From positions 2,757 to 8,330 of the forward strand of contig JAESQE010000074.1 of the NCBI GenBank assembly GCA_016765335.1: a stretch of DNA of 5,574 bases, written 5' to 3'. Source of the stretch: Planctomycetaceae bacterium (GTDB lineage: Bacteria; Planctomycetota; Planctomycetia; Planctomycetales; Planctomycetaceae). This document shows, piece by piece, positions 3,326 to 5,574 of the stretch (positions are counted from its first letter, which is position 1; every line of letters starts with the position of its first letter). Under the pieces are notes generated by a model that searched no databases, was not told the origin of the DNA, and worked only from the letters and a program-made list of their open reading frames with translations. Position numbers and translations under genes: made by a program.

Positions 3326-5574
3326 TGCCTGATCAGCCGGGGCAATTGAACTCGAAATCCAATAAGAAGATAAACGACAATGAGCATCCCGATAATCAAA
3401 ATTACCACCAGGCCCCAGATCAATGGATGAACTTTCCCCGCACTCACCTTACTGTCCGATGTTTGATCGCCTCTGTAAGAATCAACCAGATCATTCACGC
3501 GAAGATATATAGATTTTGATTGTCTGCCCATTGGCTCGTAGATATTTTCATTCTGTCCAGCCAGCGAAACTCCAAGCACGTAGTGTTGCCAGAAGGAAGA
3601 CAGTTTTGCTTGGACAGCTTTCCAGGAAAAGGACGACATGGTCAGATCGTTTTGATTGGCAATTCCGGAAGCCGGTGTCGGATCTAGAACTAACCACCGA
3701 CCATCCACAAAAGCTTCCACCCAAGCGTGTGCATGGCGTTGTTCAATCAGCAAGGTGTTTGAGTATTTGTCCCATCGTCCTTCTGCAAATCCCGTCACCA
3801 ACCGTGCAGGAATTCCGACGCTTCTGAGCATCAAAGTTAACGCTGAGGCAAAATATTCACAGTGTCCGGACTTTCGATTGAACAGAAAATCTTCGACTGG
3901 ATCAATCGTCGGATCGGTAACCGAAAGATTCAGAGTGTAACTGAATTTGCTGGAATCCTTCAGATGATTTTGTAAAACCTGAACCCGCTCGACCGGCGTA
4001 ATCGCCTCTGCTTGATCACATAACTGCTTGGAAGTCGCAATGAGCCTGGCAAGTTCTTGATGATCAACCTTCAGCAGCAATCTCAGATAAAGATCGTAAG
4101 TTGCAACCCGCGTATAACTTCCCGAATCACGCAGAGTAAAGCGAGACAAATCCGTTCGTCTTTCAGAGTCATCAGCCAACTCCTTTTGATACTCAGTTTC
4201 CAGGGAACTGGAAATGGTATCCAAGACTTTTTGGAATCCTTGTTTGTCGGTTCTCCGGCGATTTCCAGCCTCGGAAACGTGAACATGTCTGTCTTGGTGG
4301 ATGATGACTGGGTAACCGGACGGATGTCGGGATTTTGCTGGTTCGCAGATGGTTTCGTATTTAACAGTGTCTAACACGGACCGACCTTCGGTCGGAATTG
4401 TGAGCTCCCCAGAGATGGAGTTTCTAAGAATTTCACCACTGCTTTGATTCAACAACACGCCAGCATCAACCGGTAAATTGGCAAACAAAGTTGCTCGCCC
4501 AACCGGCTCCAAATCGTAGTTGATCCGTATTGCTTTGGAACTGAAATTTCTATTGCCAAAGATGTTTCTAGAGGGAACCCTGCTCCCCAGAGGGATTTTG
4601 GCTTCCGACCAGCTTCCTCGTTGGTAAATACTGAGCGATGTTCCACGAAATTTTAATCCGGCATGATGCAGGCGAGTAGACACTTCGGCTGGACTCATGA
4701 TTCGATCTGTTTGATAATCAACTAATTTCACTCGCATCACCGGGCTGCTGCTTTGCAGGAGTTCGCCGATATCTCCCAGCTTTACTTCTTCAGTAAAACC
4801 AGAAACAGACTTCCCAAATTGCAGCGGATCAGCACCTTCTGTACTGGCCGGAAATTGAAAGTTTCCAATCCAAACTCTGGGAGTCAACTGAAATAAGCCC
4901 ATGCCTACGAACAGGGAAGCAGTGGAGATAAAAGTCACGACGCCCAACAGGCGTGCTCCAATCCATCTCTCAGCAGGATCAATATGAAAACCGCCCCGCA
5001 CTCGACTTGCGATTCCTGTCAGAGGCACCGGCAAGTGACGCGGGGAAGTTGTTTTTGCAACCGAAGCCAGTCCAGGCGATATTACTGGTATTGCAGAGCT
5101 TTTCTTCGTGGAGTCTTTCAAACCTATTGTTCCTCGATAGGTCGTGAACAAGGTCAGCGTCCACACAGCAAGAAACAGATAACTCAGAAGTGAAACTCCC
5201 AACGCAAAGGAATTCGTCAAGCCGGCACAAATTGACATATTAAGTAGTGAAAGGGCTAGCAACCACCAGTATTGCTGATTCTTCTTTTTGATCAACAACA
5301 CAGTCCATGTAAAATAAGCCAGTAAGTGAGAGGCTGCCAGGATTCTCATCTCAACGTTGATTGCACCTTGCCGAAATTCCAGAAACGAAATCCCTAATGC
5401 AGCCAGTCCCAATATGCCTGTGAGGACGCTATCGATTCGCAGTATCGGATTTTCATCGAGATAAAAGTAAGCCAGCGCAATCAGCGGGATCGTCAATAAA
5501 TGAGGAAACAAATTCCCCTCAGCCAGTCCAATCGAAACTGATGACAACGTCAACAGAAGATACAGGCTCGTGCG
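3253..5574 (-). CDS. TgpA-like transglutaminase membrane protein, 5' end outside the window, frameshifted near its 3' end
   Basis: The frame is open to the right edge (seven more codons, RTSLYLL, precede the TTG at 5553), so the start lies outside. Numbered from that TTG, the visible part has hydrophobic segments at about 1-12, 15-32, 43-60, 72-88, 97-137 and 202-222 (DUF3488/TgpA_N-like). A long extracytoplasmic region follows, then a membrane segment at 711-733. The transglutaminase core carries the triad: Cys565 in KSGHCEYFASAL, His609 in RHAHAWVEAF, Asp624 in LVLDPTP. Known relatives such as Pseudomonas TgpA work on the envelope side and often neighbour MoxR ATPase and DUF58 genes, which would lie beyond the edge. 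The substrate is unknown. After Lys755 the frame runs into 11 out-of-family residues and a TAG, while the expected DUF4129 tail continues in another frame. It may be a sick gene, but the catalytic and membrane parts are intact. Confidence 0.92.
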   Translation of the reverse strand, partial: RTSLYLLLTLSSVSIGLAEGNLFPHLLTIPLIALAYFYLDENPILRIDSVLTGILGLAALGISFLEFRQGAINVEMRILAASHLLAYFTWTVLLIKKKNQQYWWLLALSLLNMSICAGLTNSFALGVSLLSYLFLAVWTLTLFTTYRGTIGLKDSTKKSSAIPVISPGLASVAKTTSPRHLPVPLTGIASRVRGGFHIDPAERWIGARLLGVVTFISTASLFVGMGLFQLTPRVWIGNFQFPASTEGADPLQFGKSVSGFTEEVKLGDIGELLQSSSPVMRVKLVDYQTDRIMSPAEVSTRLHHAGLKFRGTSLSIYQRGSWSEAKIPLGSRVPSRNIFGNRNFSSKAIRINYDLEPVGRATLFANLPVDAGVLLNQSSGEILRNSISGELTIPTEGRSVLDTVKYETICEPAKSRHPSGYPVIIHQDRHVHVSEAGNRRRTDKQGFQKVLDTISSSLETEYQKELADDSERRTDLSRFTLRDSGSYTRVATYDLYLRLLLKVDHQELARLIATSKQLCDQAEAITPVERVQVLQNHLKDSSKFSYTLNLSVTDPTIDPVEDFLFNRKSGHCEYFASALTLMLRSVGIPARLVTGFAEGRWDKYSNTLLIEQRHAHAWVEAFVDGRWLVLDPTPASGIANQNDLTMSSFSWKAVQAKLSSFWQHYVLGVSLAGQNENIYEPMGRQSKSIYLRVNDLVDSYRGDQTSDSKVSAGKVHPLIWGLVVILIIGMLIVVYLLIGFRVQLPRLIRQWLPGRSSQSQQKQMLLSFGDFSI
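3286..3295 (-). other. Frameshift site in a run of five A within the transglutaminase gene
   Basis: On the minus strand the run AAAAA (complement of 3289-3293) sits exactly where family-like sequence passes from one frame to another. As written, codons read CAA AAA CAG ATG and end in TAG 11 residues past Lys755. With one more A they would read CAA AAA ACA GAT, entering the DUF4129-type tail. The run is short, and neither codon pair allows clean -1 re-pairing in both sites, so classical programmed slippage is not well supported. A real one-base deletion or an assembly error fits better. Confidence 0.7.

Noticed and set aside
3292..5230. Several 64-105 codon frames on both strands within the transglutaminase gene
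   Set aside because: All lie inside a long family-recognisable coding frame and show no domain or start signal of their own.

Overview
The window looks like chromosome from a planctomycete (Planctomycetota), probably order Planctomycetales. The reasons are a moderate GC content, weak Shine-Dalgarno sites, a STAS protein with a planctomycete-like core, a large transglutaminase-like membrane protein, and a RimK/MptN-like ATP-grasp ligase of the kind found in bacteria with archaeal-type C1 metabolism. This is an inference from protein character; no marker gene or rRNA is present.

Layout, left to right. A DinB-superfamily protein, cut at its 5' end by the window edge, runs on the plus strand (2-445). 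Riboflavin synthase ribE follows (495-1121), after a weak terminator-like hairpin. A 218-nt gap with two small hairpins precedes a RimK-like ATP-grasp ligase (1340-2233). The 315-nt gap after it lies between convergent genes. It holds two inverted copies of a 55-nt two-hairpin element (2254-2308 plus, 2392-2446 minus). On the minus strand there is then a STAS-domain protein (2549-2923) and a TgpA-like transglutaminase membrane protein (3253 to the right edge, 5' end missing). The C-terminal DUF4129-type part of the latter continues in another reading frame (3014-3288).

Two observations matter most. First, the two inverted hairpin elements differ at 11 of 55 positions. Ten of those are five paired changes that each preserve a base pair, and the eleventh is in a loop. 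They point outward with GTAG at their outer ends, the geometry of REPIN-type palindromic elements. Second, the transglutaminase gene is broken by what looks like a one-base loss in a run of five A (3289-3293). One more A would join the membrane/transglutaminase part to an intact C-terminal domain.

The genes do not form one pathway. RibE makes riboflavin. The ATP-grasp protein may add an amino acid to a cofactor or protein. The STAS protein probably acts in partner-switching signalling. The transglutaminase probably works at the cell envelope. I see no defence system, CRISPR array, tRNA, rRNA, transposase or prophage gene.
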